The notes below the pieces were generated by a model, which was not told where the DNA came from, did no database searches, and saw nothing but the letters and a program-made list of their open reading frames with translations. Made by a program: the position numbers and the translations under genes. From positions 15,836,336 to 15,900,335 of the forward strand of contig NC_046620.1 of the NCBI RefSeq assembly GCF_900324465.2: 64,000 bases of DNA. The letters are read 5' to 3'. The stretch comes from Anabas testudineus (Eukaryota; Chordata; Actinopteri; Anabantiformes; Anabantidae). Every line of letters starts with the position of its first letter. Positions within the stretch are counted from its first letter, which is position 1. Shown here one piece after another: positions 39,081 to 50,475 of the stretch.

Positions 39081-40023
39081 CTTCTTCGTTTTTGCTCTGC
39101 AGAGGAAAAATGAGGCTGAACTGAGGAGCAGCTGTAATTATAGAGGTTACTGTGCAACTGCAGGTTTTGCAAAAGCAACGTTTGTACAATGGATGCGTTT
39201 GTAACTGATTGACAAATTCAGGGATTGACTCACACCTCATACCTGTGTGCCAACTTCTGTGGGAGCATTCTTCAAGTAAAACAAACCGACAAGCTTGACT
39301 TTCGTAATGATTTTCTTCTTATCACAGAGCTACAGTAAATGGAAAATTCAGCGAACATCATGCATTGAAAAGTCTTCATAGGTTTCTTTAGAGCTAAACT
39401 AGCAAACGTCTTCACTTATTAATGTACATGTTCATTAAAGCAAGTTGAAGCAAACAGGTTTATTATCTTAACCCCATGATCATTATCTTTTATATTATGT
39501 TATCTTAATGCATTTTGTGGTGTTGTGCAAGTATTAGGACAGTGGCTGCATTTAAAGCAGTGATATTTCCTTTTCAAGAAGCAGGGAACAGGAAGTGGTA
39601 GATGTCAGAGGCTTTCCTGCAAGGCTTTGTGGTTTTTGCTTAAATACAAAGAGTGAGATTGTGTAAGAGGTGTTACGTGTTTTCGTCCACTCCTTAACAG
39701 TAGTTTAGGTTAGTTCCCCATTGTTTAGCAGTAGCCACATGTTGAGAAATGTGTGTTTTTAAGATGTTTAACAAAATATTACGCCCAAGAACTTTCCCCA
39801 TAGTAGTAGCGCCTGTGCCGTATGTTTTCACATATTCAAAGTGGGTGAATACAGTAACACAGAGGCTGGTAGCTCAACAAACAAAGTGACAAACAGTGAT
39901 TGTGGAGTAGCTGAACAAATACAGGTGGCCTAGTTACAAATGGAATTCAGTGTTCAGTGCGTGTGTGTGTGTGTGTGTATCCTTTACTGCAGTACGTGTG
40001 CTAAAACTACATGTGTGTTTGCC

Positions 40024-40160
40024 TTGATCACGCTGGAAACAGCTCTTCAGGGAGACACCTGATAAGGCACTGTGCTATTGATACACTTGAGACGGCGGCA
40101 GCGGAGGCGGCTAGGACGCGAACAACAGCATCTTTAATTAAGCCACACAAATACAGCTGT
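40024..40160 (-). pseudogene. Decayed last exon of a third apple-domain gene
   Basis: This stretch aligns base by base with the last exon and adjoining intron of gene 2 (about 36516-36680). Shared pieces include CAGGGAGA, ACTTGAG, CAGCGGAG, GGCTAGGAC or CCTAGGAC, and ATCTTTAATTAAG, followed by ACACAAATAC in the intron. About 25-30 bases of the exon middle are missing and the reading frame is lost. No other exon of this copy was found nearby, so the gene survives only as a fragment. Confidence 0.75.
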
Positions 40161-40456
40161 CGTTGTTTTTAACGTGGTCCGGCAACCGTCTCTGAAATTG
40201 CATTCACAATGATTCAACATCCCTGTTCTGCAACTAGTTCTAGATGTGTAAATAAAATGACACCATCAACCAGATTTAGCACTTTCCTCATGTGCAACAC
40301 CCCTTTCTTTTACACAAGACTATGTTTAAACACTATGAGCTTATTGATGCCAACAGAAACAAGGGAATGAAAGTCCTCCATTTAATTTTGACCATTTTAA
40401 TCAGGCTTGCTGCTATATAATACCTCCTCACCTGTTGAACAGCAGGCCTCGTCCCA

Positions 40457-40573
40457 CAGAGGCACAGCCCTGCTTGTTTTCCTACTATCTAGCTCTTCCC
40501 TTACCTGGATCAGGTGTGTTCAGCCAATCAGAAACAAGGTTGTGGTTGGAAAACAAGCAGGGCTGTCGCTCTG
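40457..40573 (+). mobile_element. Inverted-repeat element, copy 2 of an interspersed repeat
   Basis: The ends are a perfect 19-base inverted repeat (40464-40482 and 40548-40566), ACAGCCCTGCTTGTTTTCC and its complement, extended by CAGAG and CTCTG outside. The interior shares TTACCTGGATCAGGTGTGTT with 12250-12320. It is probably a small non-autonomous DNA transposon; no coding sequence. Confidence 0.6.
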
Positions 40574-41695
40574 TAGGTTACCTACCTCTGCTTAATAGCC
40601 TAATAGCCTTTCAAGAATGGCATCCATGTGTGTGGACAGCTCCATTTTGGGTTAGGTTAACACGGTGGATCTGTCCAAACCAGATGCTGATTTAAGTATA
40701 GGTGAAATGGATAGAGAGGACATTTGTGCTGTTGGTTTTCTCTACTAGTTAACTCTACTTCTCTTAGTTTTCTAGTACTCCGGGTGTGGTTGGTGTACTT
40801 AGTGTTGCATCATGGGATACTTCTAGCACGTCACGTGCCTCACAAATTGCTAAAAGTTAGGGAAGTGAAGCCACATTGATGCTGAATCCCCTTTATTGAA
40901 GTGTTGCACAGTAAACAAAGAGCATGGAATTTCAAGTTCAGAATATTAGTTCATCTTCTTTCTCCTAGTATTTTAACAAACTGATAAGTAGCCTCAACAC
41001 TTCCTGCACTGCAAAGTAATGTAGCGGTTACCCACAAAGATCGTTGTGGCCTGTTTATGTGATATTTATGTGTTTTAATATCTTCTTGGTTGGCTTTTGA
41101 GCCACAGCCCAACTCCAAACTGGTACAACACGTTTGGCCACATGTTCCTTATCAACATCATCAACATGTATTTGATTTGTCATGTGTCTCAAAGTCCTGA
41201 TTAAATCAACATTCGGATGTTCTAGCACAGAGACCACGGGAATGTTTTCTGCCTAGTTTCATGTTTAAGTAGGAGACTACACAGAGAGTAAATATGCATA
41301 AAACTGAGTCTTGGAATCTACCAATAACTCAACCCAAAGGAAGGCACAAGCAGCAGTAAACTGTAAAGGTGCAAGAATGAAGGCAGAAGAGTTTCACCTC
41401 CTCAAGCAAATTATTGACCAAGCTTATCGTTCAGGTTTGATGACTCTTGTGATGTACAGTAAACTGCTCTTAATTCTAATAAAGCAAGAAAATGTCAGAA
41501 TTTTTATTGTTTATACCACAAAATGAGTCAATTGCAGTGATGTTTCAGTGATGCAACATCCACTACTCAAAATATTAGGAAATTAACAAGCACAATAACC
41601 TCTAGGCATATTTCTTATAAATTTCAGTCAGTTAAAGCAGTGGGATGCAAGGTGCTGTTACGGGTTACATAACAAACAGTTAGCTTGTGCTAGAC

Positions 41696-43610
41696 TCAGA
41701 TGTCTTTGAGCAAGTCTTGGCCCTGTGGGCTCTCCAGCCAGGTGGGAGGCCAGGTGGCTTTGATGCTGGGTCTGCTCTTCAGAGAGTTGTAGTACTCGGC
41801 CACTTTAGGGTGACGCTTTTCACACAACCTGCAGAACGGAGGCAAATCACATGACAGAATTGAACATGTACTCCATGTTATTAATTTTATCTTGTTGTTC
41901 AGCTTGTCTTGTGCAAACCTGGCCAATAAAGCTGATTCTGATTCTGATTTAACTAAAAATGATCTTAAGTAATAAGACCTCTTACCCGAAACGAAAGAGA
42001 TATGCGATACTTGGATAAACAGTCACATCCGCCAATGTAAAGTCCTTTCCTGCTAGATAAGGGCCGGGTCCCTAGAGGACACATCAAATGAGTTAGGCCA
42101 CATTCATGTGCTTAACATAGCTTACAAAGCTCCAGCAACATCCATAGACTTATGTGTTGATTTTACCTTCTTCAGGTATTCCTCCCATATTTTAAGCTCA
42201 GCAATCAGGGCTTCTCTGTTCCTCTTCACTGCGGAGTCGTGTCGCTCTCCCTCTGGGACCTTCCAGTTGTAGTAGATAACATCAGCTGAAAAATGTCAAA
42301 CAGGAATTTTGGTTATTATACTCTCAGGATATGAGCCCTAGACATATCAGTAAAATACACACTACAGCATCCGTCTCTATTGTGCTTTGATTAATTGGGG
42401 AAAAAGAGTAAAAGTTGCAAGTACTCTGCTTAGAATATGTTATAGTTTAGTTAGAAATTCAGCTCTGTTGTTTTTGGACCCCCTGTGACAACAGATATCT
42501 CGTGACTTTGCATGCACGCTAGTCTGAGCATGTGATCCTCAAAGGGATTAACATGTGACCTCTACCAATAGTGCTACCTGTCTTGAGGGGTGCACATGCA
42601 CCATGCAGACTCAATGTACTCGGCTTTATTATGTGAATGCACAGCTCATTAGTTAATGGTGTGCGCTTTGGAATACTCCGTGGGGGGAAACAAGACTCCC
42701 TCTGAGGAAATACACTACAGACATGGAGGCACATTGGTGTAAGATGTTGCCAAGATGTCATGAGCAATGTAGTTCAAAGTCCCCGAAGGCAGGCTTCTGT
42801 AAAGCAACAACTGCCAAGTCATAAAATTATCACTAAGCAAAACAAGCAGTAGTTGTCAGCAGGAGCCGCTGTCAACTGATCCATTATCATTAACGTGAGA
42901 TTTACAGCGACAGCAGCTATTTGCTTGACAACAAGTGTGAAGCTTTAGGTTTGTGTGTCACTGTTGACATACCCATTTTCTGTGCCAGTGTTTGACCCTC
43001 ATACATGCGCTGGTACATCCGCGCCTGCTCAGCACCGCACTCGGGGATCAGCTTGTTTCCCTGGTTCTTGAACTGGCTCTGTTGTTGAAGACATGAAAAC
43101 AGTCATTATGAACAGTTATGTGCAGCTCCGGTTTCCTCTTTCCTCAGTGGTGTAGTGTGTCTCTTTGTCTACAACGTATTGTTTGCAGAACGAACAGGTC
43201 TACTCATTAACTCATTAGCGGCATAAAAGATTAACTAGGGCCAAGTTGAGCAGCTTGGCCAAAGTTCTTACCTCCAAGTAAGAGCAGACGCCATAGGACT
43301 CATTCAAGATGCGGTCCCCGTGTTTGAAAGAAGGAAGCTTTAAGAAAATAAAAAGGGGTATGCATTACATTTGGGCACATGTGAAAGTGCCTGCTTACTG
43401 CAAAAGGACAGATATTATTTCAAGTTAAAAGAGGTAACTTACCTGGCCCCTGGGATTTATGTCCAGCACCTGCTGTGACTTGTGCTCCCCTTTCTCAAAG
43501 GACAGCAATACGCTGTTGTAGCCCTGCAGGTTCTTCTCCTCCAGAGCAATCTGCACCCTCCAGCAAGGAGGAGAGCCGGAGCCCCACATCAGAGTCATAT
43601 CCTTGGCCAT
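41696..43610 (-). CDS. gstr: Glutathione S-transferase rho class, copy A
   Basis: Cytosolic enzyme joining glutathione to electrophilic toxins. Exons: 43443-43610, 43272-43337, 42973-43078, 42167-42285, 41986-42071, 41696-41828; total 678 bases, 225 residues, the same length as plaice GST-A, the founding rho GST. The start was set at MAKDMTLMWGSGSPPCW, the family N-terminus; an upstream in-frame Met lies in what should be 5' UTR. The thioredoxin-like domain (about 1-80) holds GSGSPPCWRV and NESYGVCSYLE, which supplies the Glu-Ser pair of the glutathione site. The helical domain includes VIYYNWKVPEGERHDSA and ends WPPTWLESPQGQDLLKDI. All splice sites are GT-AG. Intron 3 is about 540 bases longer than in copy B. 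An ARE-like motif lies 760 bases upstream. Confidence 0.93.
41905..41952 (+). mobile_element. LINE-type 3' tail in intron 5 of GSTR A
   Basis: TTGTCTTGTGCAAACCTGGCC followed by AATAAAGCTGATTCTGATTCTGATT is a familiar fish non-LTR element tail with a short tandem end. The matching intron of copy B lacks it, so it was probably inserted after the duplication. Confidence 0.55.
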
Positions 43611-43708
43611 GGCTTCAAAGGGAGCAGTCGTACAGTACTGAGCAGTGGCTGAAAAACAGAGCACCGGTGCAAAGCAAGGGGTGAAGTATGAGCTTCACAT
43701 ATGTCTGG

Positions 43709-43715
43709 TTTTATA
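43709..43715 (-). promoter_or_regulatory. Candidate TATA box of GSTR A
   Basis: TATAAAA on the minus strand about 100 bases before the start codon. Copy B has a weaker CATAAAAA in the matching place near 50550, both followed by CCAGACA. Confidence 0.45.
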
Positions 43716-44369
43716 ACATTCCCCACTCCCACTTCCTGGGATTGGTGCGATTTACTCCCTTCCCTTTTTTGTCTCATCACCAAAGATAAGTAAGTAGACA
43801 ATCAAGATAGTTCACCGCATGTCCTAGCCATGTTAAATATGGCATCATAATGTCATATTTAAAATTTGCATCTTTGACTAAAAACACAGAACAGATGTTT
43901 GCATGTGTTACATTTTTTAAAGTGGACTATGGATCTGCTCACTTGTATCCACAGGCATTAGCAAAGTCAAATATGGGGGGGGTGACTGCTCTTGCTTTGT
44001 GTTGGTACTCTTTGATCTTAGGTATGCAGCGTATGAAGTATGAGAAAAAGACAAACATGAATCCAGCACTAAAATAACTCAAAGCTGAGCATCAATAATA
44101 ATATTAATACATGCACATGTCAACTGTAAGTGTTATTTTACTAGTTTACTTAAGTTAAAGCTGTGCATTTGAAAAGAGGTTTCATGGTGAAAGAAATATG
44201 ATAAAAACAAAAATAAGATAATCACACCTCAGTTAAAAGTTGTGTTCTAGCATGAAAATCTATATTAGTATTATTGTGGCTCAATATTCTGCTTTATTTT
44301 TGCAGGGATTTGCAGTTTTCCTGTTGCATGTGTGCCTCACCCTGAGTTTTGACTCTTGAAAACTCACAG

Positions 44370-44378
44370 TGACTCAGC
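44370..44378 (+). promoter_or_regulatory. ARE/AP-1-like motif upstream of GSTR A
   Basis: TGACTCAGC fits the antioxidant response core TGACnnnGC used by Nrf2-Maf, and also holds an AP-1 site. It lies 760 bases upstream of the start. The surrounding AACTCACAG is identical in copy B (51240-51248). Confidence 0.45.
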
Positions 44379-46469
44379 GCTTTTCATTCATCGCCTGCAC
44401 AACCTGCAAAACCAGTTTATACAAATTAAACAATTATGTCACAACTAAATGTGTCCAAAACCACCTGTCTGATGTATCTTTGCATTTTAGATGTCGGCAT
44501 AGAAACACTGAGGGCTCATTGTTCACAAACCAGTTGCACTTTTCTATGAGCTTCTCTGAATTCATGACATTGACCTGCACACAGACATGAGTAGTTGCCA
44601 CTGAGGAATGAACGGTGATGAAACAAACCAGCACCATGTCATATATTTAATACGTTTCGCAACGACTATTTCACTTTTAATCTGCAGTAGTTTTTACAAG
44701 ACAACCTGTTGAATGTTAGAAAGCTGAACAAATCACATGGGTTTCATGTGGGTTTTCTGAGCACAGTGTCCTCCAGCAATGCACTCGACTGCAGAGCAGA
44801 ATTATTTTATGTTTCTAAGAAGTTTGACAAACATATTCATGATCATTTCTTCCAAATTCATGGACAAAGCCAGCATTTAGTGACGTGTGTTTCTGCGTGC
44901 TTGCACAACCCCCAACATTCAATAAATCTTTTATCTGCCTATCATTCTTTCTCTATGGACACTCATTTCCTGTGAGAGGTTTTGCTCGACCAGCATGACA
45001 TGCACTTTCTGTTGATAAAGCATGTACAGTGGATCTGGTCAAACAAAGCTATGGTGTCTTGTTGTTCATTAGCAAACGTTTGCTGGTTTGATGCTATTTT
45101 TATTTATCACTAGTTTGGTTGGAGGTTTCGCATTTGCATTGTTTTTATTTTCTGACTGTTAAAATCTGACAATAGCTCACATCGTGTTTGAATGGACTCA
45201 AAGCATGGATGCAAAGCACAGTAAACTGCTGTCACTCAACCACTCTGTAAACAGTAAATGATTATTAAATGAATGCAAAGCCCTTTTCTAATGCACAGAC
45301 AGATAAAATGATGTCGTGCAAACTGCCAATTTTCATTTCACAGTTCTTTCATTAACAAAGCTATTTTTGATACATGTGAGTCTTTTTGGCCTTGAGAACA
45401 GATCAGATCTCTTTGTTTTGCCTGGAGTCAGTTTATTTCCAGTAAATGATTGCGTAACAGACATTGTTTTCCTAATCATCGCAGCAAACAGCTGATTCTT
45501 GTGTGTGAACCCTCACGGAGGAGCATACAATTAATCACCCAGGACAAGCAGCAGAGGCTGTTGGTTTTGCGAGTCAGCAACATGATAGTTATTTTATATT
45601 TCCCAAATAAAATAAACACATGACAGCAGAGTTTAAGTGAATGTCTCACAGAGGCTACATAAACTGCAAAATAAAATCAAGCACACTCTCTGTGACTAAA
45701 TGCAAAGTCACGATGAAGGTCAAACGCTATTGTTTGAAAGGTTGAATGGCTTTGTTAACAGTAAAACAATAAAACAAATCATGTCATGTCACCGGAGAGG
45801 CCGCCTACATTTTCTGCTTTCTGTCCAATTGGCCCACTTGCATGGGTTTTATGGGAATTATGCAATGTTTTGTTTTCTGCATTTGTGACTGTCTAACAAC
45901 AGAAACTGCCCAAACTTGAATTTCTTACCCTTAGATTTATCACTTTAACGGCTGTTAACTGCTTTAGCAGCAACACAGTGGATCTGTTTGATCTATGGTA
46001 TAATATAATAATGGTCTATCCATTATACTAGATTACAGTGCAGTCTGAAGTTTAAAGCCTACAAGACACATTGACTGATGGAAGCAGGTTACATAAGACA
46101 GATTCGGATCCGTAGTTACTTGTACAGTTGCACAAATTTCCTATTCCATTTTAGTTCTGAGGAAAAAAAAACAACCTTTTGCATTATCAGTATAATTTTA
46201 CCAAGTTCTTTTAATTTAAAACCAACTGGATTCTTGATGTAAAAACATTTAAAAACTCAGAGTTTATGTTCTGATGGCACAGTGATTTACCACCCATTGG
46301 CCAACAAGGAAATGACAGTAAAACCGAAGACTAACCACACAAACAGTGAGATTCCAAGTCAGGTAGAACAGGCAGAGATGACTGGTTAAATCAAGTTAAG
46401 AACTATGGTGAACACAGATGCAGACTTGATTTCCCCAGGATACTCCCATGTTTTATTATGTAACAGCAG

Positions 46470-46600
46470 CTCAACCCAAAGGACAGCACAAGCAGCAGTG
46501 GTCTTTATTTGAATATATCAACCTCTGCTGTCACAACTGTGGAGGTGCAAGAACGAGAGCAGAAGAGTTTCACCTCCTCAAGATTTTTATCAACCATACT
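46470..46600. repeat. Copy of the DNA found just downstream of GSTR A
   Basis: CTCAACCCAAAGGA, GCACAAGCAGCAGT, GGTGCAAGAA and AGAAGAGTTTCACCTCCTCA occur here in the same order as at 41320-41440. It marks the far edge of the duplicated GSTR unit on the B side. Confidence 0.65.
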
Positions 46601-48401
46601 TGCTGTGAGAAATCAGTATACGATAAGTATATAAATGTGTGACAGAAATTCAAAGCATGTATCATATTCATAGTTAGAGTTAATTTCACGGTGACAAAAA
46701 AAAATAAAAAATTTACTTATTGTCTTGAGTGACACCAACCTAAAACAATGAAGTGCAGTAGCAATAAAGGAGGCAATAACATTAGTAGACCATTGGTGGC
46801 AGTAGTAATTCTGTGACTGAATATGGTTAACCCAATAAAGCCATTTGAATATGTGCCTCGATTAGAAAACCCCTGAGCCATTATTAGCAGGGTCAAAGCA
46901 CCCTGGCTCAATTTAGATCCTGCCCCACACTGACCCAGTGCACTTGAAAAACACTGATCCTTCCCACGTCCACCTGGTCTCAGAAAACCCTCTGCTGGTG
47001 TTTGCCAGTGAGAGAGGGAGGAGAAAAAATAAGGCCAGTGCACAAACACTATTAATGTCATGTTTGTTCAGTGATGTACATTTAGTAGTAGTATAGTATA
47101 ATATGGTATGGTAGTAAAGAGTAGTATTGGGTGAGTGTGGATACTATAACCATGATTAAAGGTAGTCTGAATTAGAGTGAAAGTCATGCTTAGTGTTGGT
47201 TTCAAAATGCTTAAAACCATTTAAAAATTTGATATATTTAAGATTTTAAGGCAGACAGTTTGTATTTTTTAAATAAACCCGATTTCTGACCAAGTAAATA
47301 AAACTATATAATAATGTTGAAGTTGATAAAAATGTCCCTTAAATATTTAGAACGCACAGAATCAATCAAAAATCAAAAGTAAATTATCAAGTAATTCTAA
47401 CTCAAGTGTAACTAGTCAGTTTGTATGCTTTTAAAGTAAGATTAACTGATTTGAATTTGCAGTGTATTGTAGTTAAAGTATTTTATCTCAGTGCTGCTAA
47501 TGTTGTATAAAAAGTGATACAGTCAATTGATGTGAATTTTTAAACACAAAAAAGGTCACATTTGAATTTTTTTTTAAAGAAACATTTCAGTGGAAAAGAA
47601 ATGCAGTTAGCTGCACACTTTGTACTTTTCACATTTAAAGTTAAATGTTGGCAGAAATCAGCTGTCCAAATGATTAATGTTGCTTTCTGAAGTTTCTTAG
47701 ATGTGAAAGGAACCTTATGTTCAACGTTTAAAATCATGTCTAAAATGTGTGAAAAAAAGAAAGTCTGATTGGTGGGCATCACGTATTGGTATTCTTTACA
47801 TGAGTATGAAAATAATATTTTACTAAAACAAAAATATATATGAAAATCTACACCTTCCCTAAACTATTGTGATAGATCAATTTTAAACTACTCTTGCCTT
47901 TTGTTTATGTCTTTATCAGTACAAAATCAGTCGTAAATGTAAAATGGTAAAATTCAACAGAACGTTCACACCCTACTGTTATTGTATCTTAATATGTTAA
48001 TATGTTGCACAAGACCTTTTGCAACTCTTTACTACTTTACCGTTAATGGTGCAAACAAGGTATAATACACAATGTTGTAGATCTTTACATTTGAATAAAA
48101 TCGCGGTACAAACTGATTGTGAATTCTTTAATTTGGGTTAAACTCTACCATTAGGTGCTGGAAAGTGCTTAGACATTCAGTTGTTTTTTTAATAAAGCAA
48201 TTCAGACCGATTCGTTTTCGTCTTTATTCTTATTTTGGTTGTGGCTCTCAGACATCTGGTGCGTTTTTGCCGCCACACTCCGTTTCAGTCATCGGTGAGC
48301 ATAGTGGGACATGATGGGCCAGTTACCAGCATATTTCTTACAAAAACAACAACAACAACAACAAAAAAAAGTGGTTACATGAGAGTTCACATATGTTGGA
48401 A

Positions 48402-50475
48402 TCAGAGGTCTTTCAGCACAGTCTGTCCCTGTGGGTTCTCCCGCCAGGTGGGAGGCCAGGTGGCTTTGATGCTGGGTCTGTCCTTCAGGAAGTTACAGTA
48501 CTCTGCCAGTTTAGGGTAACGCTTTTCACACAACCTGCAGAATGGAGACAAATCACATGATATTATTGTACATGTACTCCATGGTATCCATTTATTTTGT
48601 TGTTCAACTGAAGATCATGCTCAGTAATGAGATTTCTTACCCAAGACGAAACAGTAAAGCAAAATTTGGATAAACAGTCACATCCGCCAATGTAAAGTCC
48701 TTTCCTGCTAGATAAGGGCCTGGTCCCTAGAAAAGAACACAAGAGTTAGGCCACATGAAAGTGCTTGAAAACCAGACAAGCAACCAGAGAAGATTTAGGA
48801 TTTGTTTTTATGTAATAAAGATCAAACCTAAGTTTTACCATTTACACCTGTAAACAATTAGTTAATCAAACTGAACATGTCTCTCTCCAGCTCTGTAGCT
48901 TCTGTAGACATCTTAAACGTCTCAATGGATAAACTTTATATCTGGATTCACCTTCTGCAGGTATCCCTCCCACGTCTTTATCTCAGCACTCAGGGCTTCG
49001 CTGTTCCTCTTGATAGCAGAGTCGTGTCGCTCTCCCTCTGGGACCTTCATGTTGTACGTGAGAACATCCACTAAAAAGAAGTCAAACAGGAGTTTGGTCA
49101 TTACGGGCCACTCTATAGCTAAATAACATCCACCCCGACAGACTACATGCAATGTTTACAGCGACAGCAGCTATAACTAGTGAAGATTCAGGTTTGCGTG
49201 TCAGTGTTGACGTACTCATTTTCTGCGCCAGTGTTTGGCCCTCATACATGCGCTGGTACATCCGCGCCTGCTCAGCACCGCACTCGGGGATCAGCTTGGT
49301 TCCTTGGTTCTTGAACTGGCTCTGATGTTGAAGACATGAAAACAGTCATTATGAACAGTTATATGTGGCTCCGGTTTCTTCTTTCCTCTGTGGTGTAGTG
49401 TGTCTCTTTGTCTACAACGTATTGTTTGCAGAACGAACAGGTCTACTCATTAACTCATTAGCGGCATAAAAGATTAACTAGGGCCAAGTTGAGCAGCTTG
49501 GCCAAGGTTCTTACCTCCAAGTAAGAGCAGATGCCATAGGACTCATTCACGATACGGTCCCCGTGTTTGAAAGTAGGAAGCTTTAGGAAAATAAAGATAT
49601 TACTCAAATTAATCATCATCATTAGCAAGAATTATAAAGTATTTCCAGTAAACCTACATAACTGTGTTGCTAACTTTTCAGATTTGCTTTATATTAAAAA
49701 TAATGAAAAGAGAGTTAAGATTTGCTCTAATAGAGACTCTAATGAGCAGGGCTGGTGGCACTTCAACAAGTGAATGACAGGGGTATGCTCTCAAATTATT
49801 GTACAAGAAATATTATTATCATGTGAAAAGGTAAATTAGTCAGATTACACTGGAAGAATATAGTGAATGCTCATCTAAAGGAGGACTGTTATACTCTGAA
49901 ACAGCTGTAAGTTGCATCACTGCACCAGGGGACAAATTCTGTTGGGTGTGGTTTAAAAAGCACAAGATATAAACTCTGCCACGGAAGAATGGGCTAAGAT
50001 CTCTCAAGAGACATGTGCCAACCTAGTTAGGAACTATTGTAAGAGGTCGCTGTCTGAAAGGTTACACTATTTTCTTTTAGAAGACTTAATTTAATTTATT
50101 GATTCAATTCAATGCATCAGTGACATATCTTAATGAGAATTAGCTGAGCTTTTGTCTTTTAGAAGCTATTCAACTATAAACACTTTTTGTTATGGTAATC
50201 CATAAGTTAAGTGTTTTGCTCAGTTTCATTAAGGGTGCTCATAATTTTGACTTTCACTGTGCATGCTCACTGCATTTATGTTATTTATAGGAAATGAGGT
50301 AACTTACCTGCCCCCTGGGATTTATGTCCAGCACCTGCTGTGACTTGTGCTCCCCTTTCTCAAAGGACAGCAATACGCTGTTGTAGCCCTGCAGGTTCTT
50401 CTCCTCCAGAGCGATCAGCACCTTCCAGCAGGGAGGAGAGCCAGAGCCCCACATCAGAGTCATATCCTTGGCCAT
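48402..50475 (-). CDS. gstr: Glutathione S-transferase rho class, copy B
   Basis: Exons: 50308-50475, 49515-49580, 49216-49321, 48952-49070, 48641-48726, 48402-48534; total 678 bases, 225 residues. All six exon lengths equal those of copy A. Exon 1 differs from A at only two residues (CWKVLIAL against CWRVQIAL). In exon 4 the helix that reads VIYYNWKVPE in A reads VLTYNMKVPE here, losing the YY.W pattern kept by A, C, D and plaice GST-A; this may alter the hydrophobic substrate pocket. The C-terminus is WPPTWRENPQGQTVLKDL. Intron 1 is 727 bases, against 105 in A, because it carries a Tc1-like fragment. The gene is intact with normal splice sites. It is most likely a cytosolic detoxifying enzyme that has begun to diverge from A. 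Confidence 0.92.
49970..50260 (+). mobile_element. Tc1-like transposon fragment in intron 1 of GSTR B
   Basis: Bases 49983-50090 encode EEWAKISQETCANLVRNYCK and then a stop, the usual C-terminus of Tc1-like transposases. About 140 bases on, TAAGGGTGCTCATAATTTTG (from 50230) resembles a Tc1 terminal repeat. The left end and the catalytic core are absent, so this is a dead 3' fragment in the sense opposite to the host gene. Confidence 0.65.

Larger units (their letters stand above)
39081..41695. other. Intergenic DNA between the apple-domain and GSTR clusters
   Basis: It holds a GT run (39959-39978), the relic of a third apple-domain gene (40024-40160), and an inverted-repeat element (40457-40573). 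Bases 41320-41440 resemble 46470-46600 and form the downstream edge of the GSTR A/B duplication. No intact gene was seen. Confidence 0.5.
43611..48401. other. Upstream DNA of GSTR A and spacer to GSTR B
   Basis: Bases 43800-45850 closely resemble 50600-52450 upstream of GSTR B. Many short open frames here also occur in the other copy because the DNA itself is duplicated, not because they code. From about 46650 to 48230 lies roughly 1.5 kb that has no counterpart downstream of copy A. It is AT-rich and was not identified. Confidence 0.55.

Noticed and set aside
40457-40573. A transcription terminator or hairpin RNA gene at the inverted repeat
   Set aside because: The same interior sequence recurs at 12250-12320, so an interspersed element is the simpler explanation.
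44369-44975. Open frames upstream of GSTR A that recur upstream of GSTR B (for example MNVRKLNKSHGFHVGFLSTV)
   Set aside because: The same peptide appears twice only because the DNA block is duplicated. The frames end differently in the two copies and show no coding-type substitution pattern by eye.
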